The translations under genes and the position numbers were made by a program. Source: CAZUCD01 sp964618855 (GTDB lineage: Bacteria > Sumerlaeota > Sumerlaeia > SLMS01 > JANRJK01). From it: DNA of 32,874 nucleotides. Below, piece after piece: positions 23,320-31,427 of this stretch. The stretch is taken from positions 1 to 32,874 of the forward strand of contig CAZUCD010000024.1 in assembly GCA_964618855.1 (NCBI GenBank). Direction: 5' to 3'. The notes beneath the pieces are model-generated. The model made no database searches. It was given only the letters and a program-made list of their open reading frames with translations, and had not been told where the DNA came from. Numbering within the stretch: the first letter of the stretch is position 1; each line of letters starts with the position of its first letter.

Positions 23320-24392
23320 TGGAGCGGGCGGAAGCTTTCCGTGCCGCGCTTCTCGGCTGGTACGGCAGGGAGCGTCGAGACCTCCCGTGGCGCCGTACCC
23401 TGGATCCGTACGCGATCTGGGTCAGCGAGATCATGCTCCAGCAGACGACGGTTGCGACGGTCGCACCCCGGTGGGGGGCGTTCCTCGCGCGGTTTCCCGA
23501 CGTGCATGCGCTCGCCTCGGCGGAGGAGGACGAGGTCGTCCACGAGTGGCGTGGGCTCGGGTACTACCGGCGCGCCCGGCACCTGCACGCCGCCGCACGG
23601 CTCGTCGTGCGGGAACTCGGGGGACGCGTGCCATCGGCGCGGGCCGAACTTCTCCGGCTACCTGGTGTCGGGGATTACGCGGCTGCCGCCATCGCGAGCA
23701 TCGCGGCGGGTGAGCCGGTCGCCGTCTTCGATGCGAACGTCAGGCGTGTCGCTGCGCGCCTGCTCGCGTGCGAAGTCCCCGCGGACTCGGCCCACGGGGC
23801 GGCGATTCTCCGTGCGGAGGTCGCGCAGCTCCTCGATGGGAGCCGTCCGGGGGACTTCAACCAGGCCATGATGGAGCTCGGGGCGGTGGTTTGCCTCCCG
23901 CGCGGGCCCTCCTGCCATGAATGCCCCGTGTCGTCGTTCTGCACCGCGCACGCTCGGGGCAGGCCGGAGTCATACCCCGTCCTCTCCCCGCGCGCCGCCA
24001 AGCACGCCGTTCGGCACGTCTCCATCATCGTGCAGGCTGGGGAGGAGTGGCTCTGGCTGCGCCGGGGTGAGGGCGGTTCATTCGCGGGAATGTGGGAGAC
24101 TCCGCGTGGGGAGGCGTACGCAGGGGAGGACCTGTCCACGGCCGCGGCCCGCGTCCTTCTGGAGACGACCGGGATCGCCGCGCGGCCCGAGCCGCTGGAG
24201 GTTGTCATCGCGCATACGGTGATGAACACGCGCATCCGCCTCCACGCCGCAGGGTTGGTGCTCCCTTCCCGCATTGAGCCTCGAGTGAGGCGCCACTCCG
24301 ACCACGCGTGGGCTGTTCCCGCGGAAGCGGAGAAGCTACCGATGTCCTCGAGCCAGCACAGGCTCCTCAAGGGGCTCAACCGCGCGCGATGA
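23319..24392 (+). CDS. mutY: Adenine DNA glycosylase
   Basis: Removes adenine mispaired with 8-oxoguanine. The 357-residue product has catalytic E37 (WVSEIMLQQT), a helix-hairpin-helix (LPGVGDYAAAAI) and catalytic D138 (VFDANVRRV). A [4Fe-4S] motif C-x6-C-x2-C-x5-C lies at C192, C199, C202 and C208, the same numbers as in E. coli MutY. A C-terminal NUDIX-like 8-oxoG recognition domain (about 232-350) follows, with GGSFAGMWETPRGE. ATG 23319 overlaps the hydrolase stop (TGATG), and GAGGAG lies directly upstream. The 3' end overlaps the convergent miaA by 17 nt, so both stop codons lie inside the opposite gene. Confidence 0.95.
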   Translation: MERAEAFRAALLGWYGRERRDLPWRRTLDPYAIWVSEIMLQQTTVATVAPRWGAFLARFPDVHALASAEEDEVVHEWRGLGYYRRARHLHAAARLVVRELGGRVPSARAELLRLPGVGDYAAAAIASIAAGEPVAVFDANVRRVAARLLACEVPADSAHGAAILRAEVAQLLDGSRPGDFNQAMMELGAVVCLPRGPSCHECPVSSFCTAHARGRPESYPVLSPRAAKHAVRHVSIIVQAGEEWLWLRRGEGGSFAGMWETPRGEAYAGEDLSTAAARVLLETTGIAARPEPLEVVIAHTVMNTRIRLHAAGLVLPSRIEPRVRRHSDHAWAVPAEAEKLPMSSSQHRLLKGLNRAR

Positions 24393-25320
24393 TGTCGCGC
24401 AGGCGCTCGAGTGCGACCCCCGGTGGCATGTGCTCTGCGCGCAGTTCCGACCGGAACCACTTGCGCTGGTCGCGGGCGAGTTGCCGCGTCGCGACCACGA
24501 TCAGCGAACGCGCCTCCTCCAGCGAGTGCTCCCCCCGCAGTACGCCGAACAGCTCCGGATATCCGAGCGCCTTCATGGGCGGGGCGTGGTCGGGAAGCCC
24601 GCGCGAGAGGAGCCCCTCCGCCTCCCCTAGCCAGCCGGCCGCCAACATCGCATCGATGCGGGCTGTGATGGCCCGCTCGTGCGCAGCCCGGTCGGGCGTC
24701 ACGACCACCATCGGACGGGGAGGGGGCAGCTTGGCGCGCCGGGCCGCGTCCTCGCGGTGCCACTCGATGATCGAACGCCCGGTCAACTCGTGAACCTCCA
24801 GTGCCCTGATGACGCGAACGTGGTCGGCTGGGTGGACGGCACCCGCGGCGAGCGGATCACGATTCGCCAGCAGCGCATGGAGTGCCGCCACGCCCTCCGC
24901 CGCCATCATCGCGCGGAGACGCGAGCGGATTTCATCCGAGCGCCCCGGCCCCGCAAACAGGCCGGAACGAAGTGCGCGGATCCAAAGGCCCGTTCCCCCG
25001 ACGACCAGCGAGCGCCGTCCCTCTCCCGCATGCCGCGCGATGGCGCGGCGCGCCTCCTCGGCGAACCGCGCCGCATGAAACTCCTCCCCGGGCTCCGCCA
25101 CGCCAAGGAGCTCGTGCGGGATCCCTCCGCGCTCGGCCATGGTTGGCTGCGCTGTGCCGATCTCGACCCCCCGATACACCTGCATCGAGTCTGCGGACAC
25201 GATCGCGAGTCCAAACTCCCGCGCCAGGGCCACTCCGGCGGAGGTCTTGCCGGAGGCGGTGGGACCGGCGAGGAATGCGACGGGCTCGGTCGCTGTCGTC
25301 AGCCCTTCGGCGGCGTCCAA
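24376..25320 (-). CDS. miaA: tRNA dimethylallyltransferase
   Basis: Transfers the dimethylallyl group to the N6 of A37 in tRNAs reading UNN codons. The 314-residue product has the P-loop GPTASGKT (19-26), SADSMQVYRG, and GTAQPTMAERGGIPHELLG. It also has the VVGGTGLWIRAL block, the tRNA-binding DHVRVIRALEVHELTG and the C-terminal ATRQLARDQRKWFR. No ATG lies near the conserved start. TTG 25320 is preferred because GAGGG lies six bases upstream and the resulting length is normal for MiaA; CTG 25302 is the alternative. The start overlaps dinB by 22 nt. The 3' end overlaps the convergent mutY by 17 nt. Confidence 0.92.
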   Translation of the reverse strand: MDAAEGLTTATEPVAFLAGPTASGKTSAGVALAREFGLAIVSADSMQVYRGVEIGTAQPTMAERGGIPHELLGVAEPGEEFHAARFAEEARRAIARHAGEGRRSLVVGGTGLWIRALRSGLFAGPGRSDEIRSRLRAMMAAEGVAALHALLANRDPLAAGAVHPADHVRVIRALEVHELTGRSIIEWHREDAARRAKLPPPRPMVVVTPDRAAHERAITARIDAMLAAGWLGEAEGLLSRGLPDHAPPMKALGYPELFGVLRGEHSLEEARSLIVVATRQLARDQRKWFRSELRAEHMPPGVALERLRDIIARG

Positions 25321-25778
25321 GGGCGGCCCTCGCGGATGGCTCGCACCTGTCCGCCGTGGTGGCGGGCATGGTTGAGCGAGATCTCCGCCCAGCGCAGGGC
25401 TGGGACTGCGCCTCGCTCCGGATGGTTGCACGCGCGCGCCAGGTGCCCATCGGGCATGGTGCGGACATGCTCTATGAGGATGCCGCGCGTGGCCGCGAAG
25501 AGGGCGCACGCGGCGGCCATCGAGCGGCGCGATCCGCCGAGCTCCCGCACCCAGGCGTCCTGGTCAAAGACCTCGACGGCGGAGCCGGGTTCGGCCGCGG
25601 CGCGGCAGAACCTCCACACATAGGCCAACTCGGTGTCGGCCACGTGGGTCAGTATGTCGCGAACGGGCCACTTGCCCGGGGCGTAGGAGCTGTCCAACCA
25701 TCTCTCGTCCGTACCGAACAGGTCGATCATCTCGGCGAGATTGGCTTCCAGTCCTGCGGCCAGTTCATCACGATTCAT
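25299..25778 (-). CDS. DinB-family protein (possible thiol S-transferase)
   Basis: A 159-residue DinB/YfiT-like four-helix protein. The metal-binding histidine triad is visible: H45 (DILTHVADTE) and H137/H141 (SLNHARHHGGQV). DinB-family enzymes often use bacillithiol, mycothiol or glutathione for conjugation; B. subtilis YfiT (BstA) is a bacillithiol transferase. bshA lies 2.7 kb away, so the host probably makes bacillithiol, which makes that role plausible but not shown. ATG 25778 has AAGGA nine bases upstream. It is cotranscribed with miaA (22-nt overlap) and divergent from the TPR gene, with 48 nt between the two starts. Confidence 0.82.
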   Translation of the reverse strand: MNRDELAAGLEANLAEMIDLFGTDERWLDSSYAPGKWPVRDILTHVADTELAYVWRFCRAAAEPGSAVEVFDQDAWVRELGGSRRSMAAACALFAATRGILIEHVRTMPDGHLARACNHPERGAVPALRWAEISLNHARHHGGQVRAIREGRPWTPPKG

Positions 25779-25826
25779 GGGGGTGGTTCCTTGTCGTCCA
25801 AGCTTCGTCGATCATTGCCGGGCCGC

Positions 25827-27179
25827 ATGCGCTGCGGGCAAGCCGCGTGCCTCGCGGCGTTCGTACTATTCTCGATGGCAGCCGGCCAGGAGGCGGAGAC
25901 CGTGCACAAGCTCGACGATGCGACTTCGCAGGCGCTGCTGCTCGTCGGAGACGAGAACCTCCCTGCGGACGCCAAAGTCTCGCAGTTGGCGGCGCTGGCC
26001 GAGGCCAACAAGAAGAACGGCACGGTCTGGGTCGCCTATGGCGAGGCGCTGGAGGCAGCGGACAGGGATGATGAGGCGCTGGCGGCGTTCGACAGGGCGG
26101 CGGACGCCGATCCTACCCTCTACTCAGCGTGGCAGTGGATCGGAACGCTCAACAAACGGCTCCGCCTCGACCTTCCGCGTGCCGAGATGGCCTTCCTGAA
26201 GGCTCGGGAAATGGGTGCGCCGGCGGCTCCCGTAAACAACGAGCTCGGCGTGACGCTTGCGATGCAGGGCAAGTTCGACGAAGCCCTCGCGGCGTTCGAC
26301 GCGGCGCTCCTCGCGGACCCCGATTGGGGGATCCTCTACAACAACGCCATCAAGGCCGCGATCGCGGGGCGCCGCACGGCCAAGGCGCGGGAGTACTTCA
26401 TCCGCGCCATCGATGCGAAGAGGTTCGAGCAGAACGGCCTGCTCATGTGGGGCGACTACCTGATGCAGTCGGGGGAGCACGAGAATGCCGCCGCGGACTA
26501 CCAGCTCGCGCTGGCAAAGCACCCGGACAACGCGCGCATCCGGTACGACCGGGGGGCGGCGCTCTCCCGCATGGGGAAGAAGCACCGCGAAGCTGCTGTC
26601 GCCGAGTTGACCCGCGCCCGCGAGGACGCGCGCAAGGCGGGGGACTCATGGACCGTCCGCGGCGCCGAGCGCACGCTCTTCGCCGTGCAGTTTCCCGACG
26701 AGGAGAAGAAGTTCCAGGCCGCCGTCAAGGATGTGTTCGCGATGGAGAAGGACCCGGAACGAAAGGTGAAGCAGGCTGAGGGCGCCATCAAGCGCCTGAA
26801 CCCGATCGTGGAGCGTCACCCGGACTTCTTCAACGCGAGGTTCACCCGCGCCGTGGCCCTGCGCATGGCTGGGGATAACATGAAGGCCCGAGAGGACCTC
26901 GAGCACGTGCTCAAGCTGCACCCGGACGAGGGCAATGCGCTCATCCAGATGGCGCTCCTGATGCGCGACGAGGGCGAGCTCAAGGAGGCCACGGGCTACG
27001 CCCGGCGCGCGGCGGAGGCGGCGCCCCGGGATCCGACCGTGCTCATGAACGCGGCCTTCATCGAACTCGACGCGGGGAACTGCCCGGAGGCCGTCGGCCT
27101 GTGCGACCAGGTGGATCGGCTGGCAGGTCCCGGTGCATCGGAGCCCGTTCGGGTCGAGATTTCAGCGCGGTGCAAGTGA
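25827..27179 (+). CDS. Exported tetratricopeptide-repeat protein
   Basis: A 450-residue protein with an N-terminal signal-like segment (MRCGQAACLAAFVLFSMAAGQE, cleavage probably after AAG). The rest is a chain of TPR-type helical pairs. Clear units include WVAYGEALEAADRDDEALAAFDRAADADP, ELGVTLAMQGKFDEALAAFDAALLADP, and LMWGDYLMQSGEHENAAADYQLALAKHP. Two more are FTRAVALRMAGDNMKAREDLEHVLKLHP and the unit from LIQMALLMRDEGELKEA. No enzymatic domain is seen; a protein-protein scaffold in the periplasm is likely. ATG 25827 has only a weak ribosome-binding site; TTG codons at 25791 and 25815 are alternatives but weaken the signal peptide. The 3' end overlaps the histidine-kinase gene by 18 nt. Confidence 0.82.
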   Translation: MRCGQAACLAAFVLFSMAAGQEAETVHKLDDATSQALLLVGDENLPADAKVSQLAALAEANKKNGTVWVAYGEALEAADRDDEALAAFDRAADADPTLYSAWQWIGTLNKRLRLDLPRAEMAFLKAREMGAPAAPVNNELGVTLAMQGKFDEALAAFDAALLADPDWGILYNNAIKAAIAGRRTAKAREYFIRAIDAKRFEQNGLLMWGDYLMQSGEHENAAADYQLALAKHPDNARIRYDRGAALSRMGKKHREAAVAELTRAREDARKAGDSWTVRGAERTLFAVQFPDEEKKFQAAVKDVFAMEKDPERKVKQAEGAIKRLNPIVERHPDFFNARFTRAVALRMAGDNMKAREDLEHVLKLHPDEGNALIQMALLMRDEGELKEATGYARRAAEAAPRDPTVLMNAAFIELDAGNCPEAVGLCDQVDRLAGPGASEPVRVEISARCK

Positions 27180-28391
27180 CCCGGGTTCGGCGGGCAGTTC
27201 CAAACGGAAGACAGCACCCCCGCCACCAGCCGTTTCGTCCAGGGTGATGGTGCCCCCGAGGTCGGTGACAATCTTGCGGCAGATGTAGAGCCCAAGACCC
27301 GAACCTCCCTGTTCCGCCCTCGTCGTCGCGAACGGCGAGAAGAGCGCCTCCCTCAGGGTGGGCGGTATGCCCGGTCCGGAGTCCGCGAGCACGACCGTGC
27401 ACTTGGATTCGCCCGCGCGGATGCCGATGCGCAGGGTGCCCCGTCCCTGCATCGCCTGAAACGCGTTCAACGCCAGGTTCGAGAAGAGCTGCACGAGCCT
27501 ATGGGGCACGGCCATGACGAGGGGCACGCCCTCCTCGGCATCGAGGATCACCTCCACGTCGCGGCGTTCGTAGCGCACCAGGCGGAGGGCGCGCTCGACC
27601 GCGTCGCGCAGGTCGCACCACTCCGCGACGTCGCGCCCGCCGCGCACGAAGTCCTCGAAGCCGAGTTCCCGCATCATGCGCAGGAACAGCTCGGTCTGTT
27701 GCGCGAGCGTCTCGAGCAGTTCGGGGGAGGGTCCCGAGTCCCGCGCGTCATCCACCTCATGCTTGATGTTCAGGACCGGCTTCTTGAGGTCGTGGAAGAT
27801 GTTGGCTGAGAGCTGCCCGGCCAGCGCCAGGCGCTCCAGCCGGATGACCTCGGCACGTCGTTCCTCCAACTCCACCACCGTCCGGGATAGAAGGGTCTCC
27901 CTCTCGCGCTGGCGCATCAGGAGAGCGCCGATGCCTATGAGGAAGAGGGCAGAGAACGCCATGATGACGGAGTCGACGGCGAGTCGCCCCCGCGCATCCA
28001 GGCGGAAGTAGAGCCAGCCGTCGGGTCCGCGCCCGACGGGCAGGCGGTGCCATGCTCCATCGTCGCGCCATCCGGGCTGGGCCAGGTCGGCGGCAAAGGG
28101 AACCACCGTCACTTCGCCCAGTCCCGCCACGTTCTTCGACGCACGCAGCTCGATCACCAGGTCGCTCGCCTCGACGGCATTGACGAGCGCCTCGACGTCG
28201 CGGAAGCGAACCTGCCTGTTCTCGGGGCGCCCAAGGGCGTCGACCTCGGCGAAGAGCCTCACGGTGCCTGCGATGGCGGATTCCTCCTCGCGCAGGAGCC
28301 GCCCACGGAGCCATAGGAGGGTCGCGGTCGCCGCGAGCAGCAGCCCCAGTGCGACGAGGATGGGCCATCGTGCGGGCCGGGGAGCACTCAA
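27162..28391 (-). CDS. Membrane sensor histidine kinase (HDLKKP type)
   Basis: A 409-residue two-TM kinase. TM1 (about 9-29) and TM2 (about 139-159) flank a ~110-residue periplasmic domain with no recognised fold. The dimerisation helix has phospho-acceptor H200 in NIFHDLKKPVLNIKHE, an H-box variant of the HPK4-like group. The ATPase domain shows the N-box FSNLALNAFQAM (N309), G1 box LADSGPGIPP, F-box LFSPFATTR and G2 box GGSGLGLYICRKI. TTG 28391 is chosen because it overlaps the stop of the upstream binding-protein gene as TTGA, has GGAG ten bases upstream and lies just before TM1. No response regulator is adjacent. The upstream PhnD-like protein probably supplies its input. The 3' end overlaps the convergent TPR gene. 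Confidence 0.9.
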   Translation of the reverse strand: MSAPRPARWPILVALGLLLAATATLLWLRGRLLREEESAIAGTVRLFAEVDALGRPENRQVRFRDVEALVNAVEASDLVIELRASKNVAGLGEVTVVPFAADLAQPGWRDDGAWHRLPVGRGPDGWLYFRLDARGRLAVDSVIMAFSALFLIGIGALLMRQRERETLLSRTVVELEERRAEVIRLERLALAGQLSANIFHDLKKPVLNIKHEVDDARDSGPSPELLETLAQQTELFLRMMRELGFEDFVRGGRDVAEWCDLRDAVERALRLVRYERRDVEVILDAEEGVPLVMAVPHRLVQLFSNLALNAFQAMQGRGTLRIGIRAGESKCTVVLADSGPGIPPTLREALFSPFATTRAEQGGSGLGLYICRKIVTDLGGTITLDETAGGGGAVFRLELPAEPGSLAPR

Positions 28392-29347
28392 GGGCGCACG
28401 ACTCCGGCGCGTGCCTCGAACTCCGCGAGGAGGGCGGGGACCTGGCGCCAAGCCTCGGCGTCCGCCTCCTGGTACTGCAGTTGAGCCTCGGGTTGCGCGA
28501 AGTGCTCCCGGATCGCCGCGCGAAGCAGGCGCCCGGGCACGGATTGGTCCGGCATCAGCTCCGCGCGCACGACGACCGGATCGGTGGGGAGGGGCTCGGT
28601 GAAGCGTATCGCCCGCGCGAGGGGTCCTCCGTCGGGCGCCTTGCCGGCCTCCGACAGCACGCGCTGGAACGCGCCAGCCTCGCATGCACCCGCGTCGGCG
28701 AGGCCTGCGATCACGGCGCGAGCCGTCTCCTCCGAACTGTCGAACCAAACCAACCTCATCTGCTGCGGGGTGAGGCCGCAGTCCCTCGCGAGGAGGTTCA
28801 GCGGGGCCACGAACCCGGCGACGCTCTGCGTCGAGACCACGGCGAAGTAGTGCCCCGCGAGCTGGCGCGAAACCTCCTCGGGGGAAGGGCTCTGCACGTC
28901 AAAGAGTGGGCTGCGCCGGCTGACGATCAGCGCACCCGTGCGGAGCACCTGACCCCCGCGCGGTGAGAATTTGTCCCCCGCGCGGCGGGACTGAAGGATG
29001 GGCCTGTAGCCACCGGTTTGCCGGGCAAACACCTTCGCCGGCGCAAAGGCGAGGTCGAACTCGCCGGCGTCGAGCCTACGCAGCATGTCCTCCCCACCGT
29101 CGCACGCCAGGAGCGCCGTGCCCTCGTATCCCGCCGACCGGAGTGCCTCGACCAGGGGGACCTTGGACTTGAACGAACGGACCATGCTCTCGAGTTCCGA
29201 CGGTGGCGGGGTTCCCTCCTGGGCACCGCGGAGAAAGCCGATCCTCAACGGGCGTGCGAGCGGTAGCGTGCCGGAGGTGTCAATCCCCTCGGCGGGACCC
29301 ACGAATGGCACCAAAAGTGCCAATAGAAGCGTCAAGATGCGGATCAT
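28388..29347 (-). CDS. PhnD-like periplasmic substrate-binding protein
   Basis: A 319-residue exported protein with a signal peptide (MIRILTLLLALLVPFVGPAEG). It matches the phosphate/phosphite/phosphonate binding-protein type (PhnD) in layout. The first strand is LRIGFLRGAQEG and an early lobe follows with GEFDLAFAPAKVFARQTGGYRPI. Then come GALIVSRRSPLF, a hinge region with GHYFAVVSTQSVAGFVAPLNLL, and DAGACEAGAFQRVL. Two-lobe architecture is clear but ligand residues cannot be assigned. No ABC permease or ATPase is nearby. Its stop overlaps the TTG of a histidine kinase, so it is more likely a sensory receptor than a transporter part. ATG 29347 is chosen over upstream in-frame ATG 29410 because it gives a clean signal peptide. 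Confidence 0.8.
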   Translation of the reverse strand: MIRILTLLLALLVPFVGPAEGIDTSGTLPLARPLRIGFLRGAQEGTPPPSELESMVRSFKSKVPLVEALRSAGYEGTALLACDGGEDMLRRLDAGEFDLAFAPAKVFARQTGGYRPILQSRRAGDKFSPRGGQVLRTGALIVSRRSPLFDVQSPSPEEVSRQLAGHYFAVVSTQSVAGFVAPLNLLARDCGLTPQQMRLVWFDSSEETARAVIAGLADAGACEAGAFQRVLSEAGKAPDGGPLARAIRFTEPLPTDPVVVRAELMPDQSVPGRLLRAAIREHFAQPEAQLQYQEADAEAWRQVPALLAEFEARAGVVRP

Positions 29348-29632
29348 CGGGCAGTTCTCGCACACAAGGGGTAGCTTTTTGGCACGCTCCGCCGCAAGCG
29401 CGGCAGTCATTCACATGTTTCCGAAGATGCGCTTTCCAGCCTCCTCCCGGGACGAGGGAAAAGGATTGATAAAAGACTTGTTCCGAGTTGACGGAACATT
29501 CCGCCGTTGGCTAGTTATCCCGAGAACGTGGGCAGGGGTGAACCCGCCGCTGCCCCCACCCCAGCCGTCCGGCGGCGCAGTTGACAACCCGCCGGCTTGA
29601 TTCCGAGAACCGAACACCCCCCAGGCAGGCCC
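29348..29632. other. Divergent intergenic region, PhnD-like / XPB
   Basis: A 285-bp region between divergent genes. It contains a small GCCGC-aagc-GCGGC hairpin (29391-29404), a weak minus-strand promoter-like pair (TTGCGG 29392-29397, TACCCC 29368-29373, 18-nt spacer) and the 20-bp palindrome at 29479-29498. A second TTGACA lies at 29581 but has no matching -10. No gene is seen. Confidence 0.5.
29479..29498 (+). promoter_or_regulatory. Palindromic operator-like site overlapping a -35 box upstream of XPB
   Basis: A perfect 7-bp inverted repeat, TGTTCCG-agttga-CGGAACA, spans 29479-29498. A -35-like TTGACG (29488-29493) lies within it. The downstream -10 is weak (TAGTTA or AGTTAT at 29512-29518, spacing 18-19). 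The position, about 135 nt before the XPB start, suits a repressor site. The half-site TGTTC/GAACA recalls SOS-type boxes but does not match the GAAC-N4-GTTC or CTGT-N8-ACAG arrangements. Confidence 0.45.
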
Positions 29633-31357
29633 ATGCAAGGTTTCAATCCGAAGAACCCGATGATCATCCAGAGTGACATGTCCGTCCTGCTGGAGACGGA
29701 TGGTCCCCTCTACGAGGAGGCGCGCGACGCGCTTGCCGGGTTCGCGGAACTCGAGAAGTCCCCCGACTACATCCACACCTACCGCATCACGCCGCTCAGC
29801 CTGTGGAACGCGGCATCCGCCGGCGTGACGTCGGACGACGTCTGCGCCGCGCTACTCAAGTATGCCAAGTATCCCGTCCCCGAGTCGGTCCTCGTGGAAG
29901 TGCGGGAGCAATCCGGCCGGTACGGCCGGCTGAAGCTGATCGCCCGCGAGGGGGACCTTCTGCTCACCTCCGAGGACCCCTCCACCATCAAGATGGTCAC
30001 GCGGCACAAGAAGGTGGAGCCCTACCTCCTCGCGCAAGAGTCGGAGCTTGTGTGGAAGGTCGACCCGAAGCACCGCGGACTGCTCAAGCAGGCGCTGATC
30101 AAGATCAAGTTCCCCGTGGAGGACCTCGCCGGGTACGTCGAGGGGGACGCGCTTGCGATGTCCCTGCGCGTCGACACCCTGGGGGGACGCGAATTCGGAC
30201 TGCGGACCTACCAGCGCGACGCGGTGGACATCTTCTATGCGGCGGGAAGCGCACGCGGGGGGAGTGGCGTGCTCGTCCTGCCATGTGGCGCCGGAAAGAC
30301 GGTAATCGGCATCGCGTCCATGGTGCGCATCGGCCAGCGCGCGCTCATCCTGACCACGAACATCACGGCGCTGAGGCAGTGGAAGGCGGAGATTCTCGAC
30401 AAGACGACACTCCGGGCGGACGAGGTCGGGGAGTACAGCGGCGAGGTGAAGGAGATACGTCCCGTGACTCTGACCACGTACCAACTCCTCACCTTTCGAA
30501 AGAAAAAGACCGAGGAGTTCCTCCACATGGAACTTTTCGACGCGCAGAACTGGGGCCTGATCGTCTATGACGAGGTCCACATGCTTCCTGCGCCCGTCTT
30601 CCGGAGCGTCGCGGAGATTCAGGCCAGGCGCCGTCTGGGCCTGACGGCGACGCTGGTGCGCGAGGACGGCATGGCCGACGATGTCTTCTCCCTTATCGGC
30701 CCGAAGAAGTACGACGTGCCGTGGAAGACGCTCGAGAACCAGGGGTGGATCGCGACTGCGGAATGCATAGAAATCCGCGTGCCCATGCCCTCGGCGCTCA
30801 AGGTCGAATACGCCGTGGCGGACGCGCGCGAGCAGTTTCGCCTCGCCTCCGAGAGCCCCGCGAAGCTCCCGGTGCTTCACCAACTCCTCGAACGCCACCG
30901 CGGTGACAACGTCCTGATCATTGGCCAGTACCTGAGCCAGCTCGAGATGCTCTCGAAGGAGTTCGGCGCGCCGATCATCACGGGCAAGACGCCGAACAAG
31001 GAGCGCGAGGAACTCTACTCGCGGTTCAAGTCGAAGGACATCCGGCTGCTGATCGTCTCGAAGGTGGCGAACTTCGCCGTGGACCTGCCGGATGCAAACG
31101 TGGCGATCCAGGTGAGCGGGACCTTCGGCTCGCGTCAGGAGGAGGCGCAGAGGCTCGGGCGCGTCCTGCGGCCCAAGGGGGAGGGGGTCGCGAACATCGC
31201 CCACTTCTACTCGATTGTCTCGCGTGACACGGCCGAACAGGAGTTCGCGTCCAAGCGCCAGCGATTCCTCGCGGAGCAGGGCTACAAGTATCGCATTGAG
31301 TTTTCCGACGAGCCGGAGTTGGAAGGAGCGGGAAAGGGCGGAGCGAAGCCCGCATGA
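29633..31357 (+). CDS. XPB-type DNA repair helicase
   Basis: A 574-residue SF2 helicase of the bacterial XPB/ERCC3 family, a 3'-5' translocase linked to nucleotide-excision repair. The N-terminal ~140 residues (MIIQSDMSVLLETDGPLYEEARDAL..., IHTYRITPLSLWNAASAG) are the PF13625-type domain found in bacterial XPBs. The motor follows: FGLRTYQRDAV, Walker A PCGAGKT (K222), LTTNITALRQWKAE and DEVH box D313-E-V-H316. Next are GLTATLVREDG, which includes the RED motif, VSKVANFAVDLPDANVAIQVSG, and motif VI QRLGRVLRPKG. ATG 29633 is chosen because the conserved domain starts just after it; TTG 29597 is also in frame. A gene for a probable partner follows after 70 nt. Confidence 0.95.
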   Translation: MQGFNPKNPMIIQSDMSVLLETDGPLYEEARDALAGFAELEKSPDYIHTYRITPLSLWNAASAGVTSDDVCAALLKYAKYPVPESVLVEVREQSGRYGRLKLIAREGDLLLTSEDPSTIKMVTRHKKVEPYLLAQESELVWKVDPKHRGLLKQALIKIKFPVEDLAGYVEGDALAMSLRVDTLGGREFGLRTYQRDAVDIFYAAGSARGGSGVLVLPCGAGKTVIGIASMVRIGQRALILTTNITALRQWKAEILDKTTLRADEVGEYSGEVKEIRPVTLTTYQLLTFRKKKTEEFLHMELFDAQNWGLIVYDEVHMLPAPVFRSVAEIQARRRLGLTATLVREDGMADDVFSLIGPKKYDVPWKTLENQGWIATAECIEIRVPMPSALKVEYAVADAREQFRLASESPAKLPVLHQLLERHRGDNVLIIGQYLSQLEMLSKEFGAPIITGKTPNKEREELYSRFKSKDIRLLIVSKVANFAVDLPDANVAIQVSGTFGSRQEEAQRLGRVLRPKGEGVANIAHFYSIVSRDTAEQEFASKRQRFLAEQGYKYRIEFSDEPELEGAGKGGAKPA

Positions 31358-31427
31358 TGCCGCCTCGAGCCCGGTCGAGGCGGACAAGACCCCCAGTGAA
31401 ATCCACGGAACGGCCCAAGAAGACGGC

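Noticed and set aside
29581..29609. A second promoter with perfect TTGACA just before XPB
   Set aside because: No acceptable -10 lies at 16-19 nt spacing (the sequence there is CGAGAA), so the hexamer alone is not enough.
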